Shown here piece after piece: positions 62,697 to 64,000 of a stretch of DNA of 64,000 nt. The stretch's first letter is position 1. Each line of letters starts with the position of its first letter. Position numbers and translations under genes: made by a program. This DNA is from Actinospineispora spinosispora DSM 44797 (GTDB taxonomy: Bacteria; Actinomycetota; Actinomycetes; Mycobacteriales; Pseudonocardiaceae), in assembly GCF_000429025.1 (NCBI RefSeq), contig NZ_AUBB01000006.1, forward strand, positions 704,736-768,735. Direction: 5' to 3'. The notes below the pieces were generated by a model that made no database searches, was not told the origin of the DNA, and saw only the letters and a program-made list of their open reading frames with translations.

Positions 62697-63592
62697 TGCT
62701 CGAAGCACCGTGCGGGACGCGCTACGAGGTTGCCGGCGGGATGATGCTGTCGCACCGGTCCGGGCGCGGCGGCCCGCCGGTGGTGTTCCTGGCCGGCGGC
62801 GGGTTGTCCGGGCTCTACTACTGGAACGTGCACAACCTCGTCGCGGAGTTCACCACGAGCGTGGTCTACGACCGGCTCGGTCTGGGCTGGAGCGCCCCGG
62901 TGGCTCTTCCGCGAACCGGGACCCAGGTGACCGATGATCTGCACGAGCTGCTGCGCGCCGAGGCCGTGCCCGGCCCGTACATCCTGGTCGGGAACTCGCT
63001 GGGCGGCTTGTTCGCGCGTCACTACGCGAAGCGTTTCTCCGGCGAGGTCGCCGGTCTGGTTCTGCTCGACCCGACCCACGAGGACATCGCCGGGTACCTG
63101 CCGGAGGCGGCCGCGCAGCGGCTCAGGGAATGGAACACCGACGACGTGTTCCCGGCCGAGCAGATGGAGCCCCTACGGGCCAGGTATCCGGCCACGTTCG
63201 GCCGAGCGCTCGCCGACTGGCCGTCTGAGATCCGCGAACCGCTGCTGGACCAGGGTTTCAGCGACCTGAGTTTCCGGCAGTCTCTGCGGGAGCCGATGAA
63301 CCTGCCGCTTCTGTTCGCCGAGATCCTTGACGCTGGGCCCGATCCGAAGGCGCCGCTGATCGTCGTGTCGGCGATGGGCACCGACGCGGTCGCGGCGGAC
63401 CTGACGCCGCCCGACGCTCACGAAGCGGCCGCCGAGTCCGCGCATGCCAAGCAGCGCTTGTACCTGGACGTGAGAGCGGCTCACCCCCGGGCGGAAGTTC
63501 GCCGAGTGGATGACGCCGGGCATTCAGACATCGTCTGGCTCCGGCCGGACGCCGTGACTCAAGCGATCCGTGAGGTGCTGACCCGCAGATGA
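62696..63592 (+). CDS. Alpha/beta hydrolase
   Basis: 298 residues. The oxyanion strand LAGGGLSGLYYWN, the nucleophile elbow GNSLGG near residue 102 with Ser, and the terminal catalytic His in DDAGHSDIVW form a normal serine hydrolase triad. Cap helices occupy the middle. It would cleave an ester or similar bond; no closer assignment is possible. It ends the pfk-led run of same-strand genes. Confidence 0.88.
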   Translation: MLEAPCGTRYEVAGGMMLSHRSGRGGPPVVFLAGGGLSGLYYWNVHNLVAEFTTSVVYDRLGLGWSAPVALPRTGTQVTDDLHELLRAEAVPGPYILVGNSLGGLFARHYAKRFSGEVAGLVLLDPTHEDIAGYLPEAAAQRLREWNTDDVFPAEQMEPLRARYPATFGRALADWPSEIREPLLDQGFSDLSFRQSLREPMNLPLLFAEILDAGPDPKAPLIVVSAMGTDAVAADLTPPDAHEAAAESAHAKQRLYLDVRAAHPRAEVRRVDDAGHSDIVWLRPDAVTQAIREVLTRR

Positions 63593-63688
63593 TCGGAGGG
63601 GTTCCTCAGCGCCACCTGTCCGGGTAGCGAGCGCGCACTCGTGCACGGCATGGCCGCTGACACCCACGGCTCGCTGGTCCGCAGTGCG

Positions 63689-64000
63689 CTATTGGAGCGG
63701 AATAGTTGCCAGGTCGAGGATCGGTGGTGGTTTTCGGCGGGGCGTCTGTGTCGGGTCGAGCCATTTCGGTGGAATTATCGATGGATATCCATTGACCATG
63801 TCGATGGTCCATCCGGATTCGTGAACCATCCGGTGGTGTTGCCAGCAGAACATCGCCAGATTGTCGATATCGGTCTTACCGCCGTGCGCCCATGGGGTAA
63901 GGTGATGGACTTCGCAGTGGTGTGGCGGTTGGTCGCATCCCGGATGGGCGCAACCGCCGTCACGAGCAGTGATCGCTGCGCGCTGGGCCGGGGTCGCGGT
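63689..64000 (-). CDS. HNH endonuclease of the DUF222 type, C-terminal part (5' end outside window)
   Basis: The minus-strand frame reading in from the window edge is open for 103 codons to a TAG at 63689. It contains TPAQRAAITARDGGCAHPGC, then a zinc/HNH core HHCEVHHLTPWAHGGKTD followed by NLAMFCWQHHRMVH, which is the HNH fold with its Cys pairs and metal-binding His. DUF222-HNH proteins are multi-copy in actinobacteria, many lacking known function. The tail after the domain is Pro/Arg-rich with lower GC than nearby genes. Confidence 0.88.
   Translation of the reverse strand, partial: TATPAQRAAITARDGGCAHPGCDQPPHHCEVHHLTPWAHGGKTDIDNLAMFCWQHHRMVHESGWTIDMVNGYPSIIPPKWLDPTQTPRRKPPPILDLATIPLQ

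Overview
The window is a 64 kb chromosomal stretch of a high-GC actinomycete. The Pseudonocardiaceae/filamentous actinobacterial character is an inference from the strong G/C bias at third codon positions, frequent GTG and TTG starts, chains of 4-nt ATGA/GTGA overlaps, an XRE (Scr1-like)/DUF397 pair, an F420-type luciferase-like oxidoreductase, aerobic (cobN/cobG) cobalamin genes and a DUF222-type HNH endonuclease. The genus cannot be fixed from this sequence alone. No rRNA, tRNA, transposase, integrase, CRISPR array or large biosynthetic cluster was seen; it reads as core/shell chromosome with lineage-specific accessory operons.

Layout. 1-4542: tail of an unknown gene, then a five-gene MoxR/DUF58/DUF4129 operon. 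4648-9049: acetyltransferase, a thiamine-diphosphate enzyme paired with a cyclase-family hydrolase, and a nitronate-monooxygenase-like flavoprotein. 9064-13835: MarR-controlled DrrAB-like ABC exporter, F420-type oxidoreductase with divergent TetR, AraC regulator and a DUF4345 protein. 13955-18769: cobalamin riboswitch, a possible 13-codon leader ORF, a BtuCD-like transporter with two tandem paralogous binding proteins, and cobM. 18879-24023: htpG, a PadR/FAD-monooxygenase pair and an epoxide-hydrolase-like protein. 23998-31647: cobIJ fusion and cobG facing cobN-tsaD. 31745-39854: an orphan MacB-like permease, XRE-DUF397, a small Cys/His protein, quinone reductase, P450-PPOX with a divergent MarR-GNAT fusion, a degenerate CopC-like protein and an aldo/keto reductase. 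40066-46681: a complete sugar utilisation locus (class II aldolase diverging from FGGY kinase, CUT2 ABC importer, DeoR regulator and 1-phosphofructokinase-like kinase). 46802-57036: gamma-glutamyltransferase-like protein, two SDRs, a KhtTU-like cation/proton antiporter pair, an MFS exporter, a second MacB-like permease and tex. 57203-64000: ppc, a plant-type 6-phosphofructokinase, two small membrane proteins, a HAD phosphatase, an alpha/beta hydrolase and the C-terminal part of an HNH endonuclease.

Functional links. Cobalamin is the main theme of the left half: the riboswitch would repress corrinoid uptake (and perhaps cobM) when B12 is plentiful, while cobM, cobI, cobJ, cobG and cobN supply oxygen-dependent ring steps and cobalt insertion. 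The 40-47 kb locus looks like import of a sugar or polyol, two successive phosphorylations and aldol cleavage, under DeoR control. ppc and the phosphofructokinase share a transcription direction and probably central-carbon control.

Most unusual sequence-level structure: the 3' ends of many genes carry large palindromes. Six of them (near 5.2, 13.9, 18.8, 31.7, 46.7 and 53.2 kb) share one architecture: a short GCACA/GCAGA-type word repeated exactly 20 nt apart in the left arm and mirrored 20 nt apart in the right arm. A second group (near 0.3, 39.9-40.0 and 54.6 kb) is built on GTGAGTG/CACTCAC, in two places around a TATA-centred palindrome. They sit next to stop codons and are probably transcription terminators, possibly with an additional protein-binding role.
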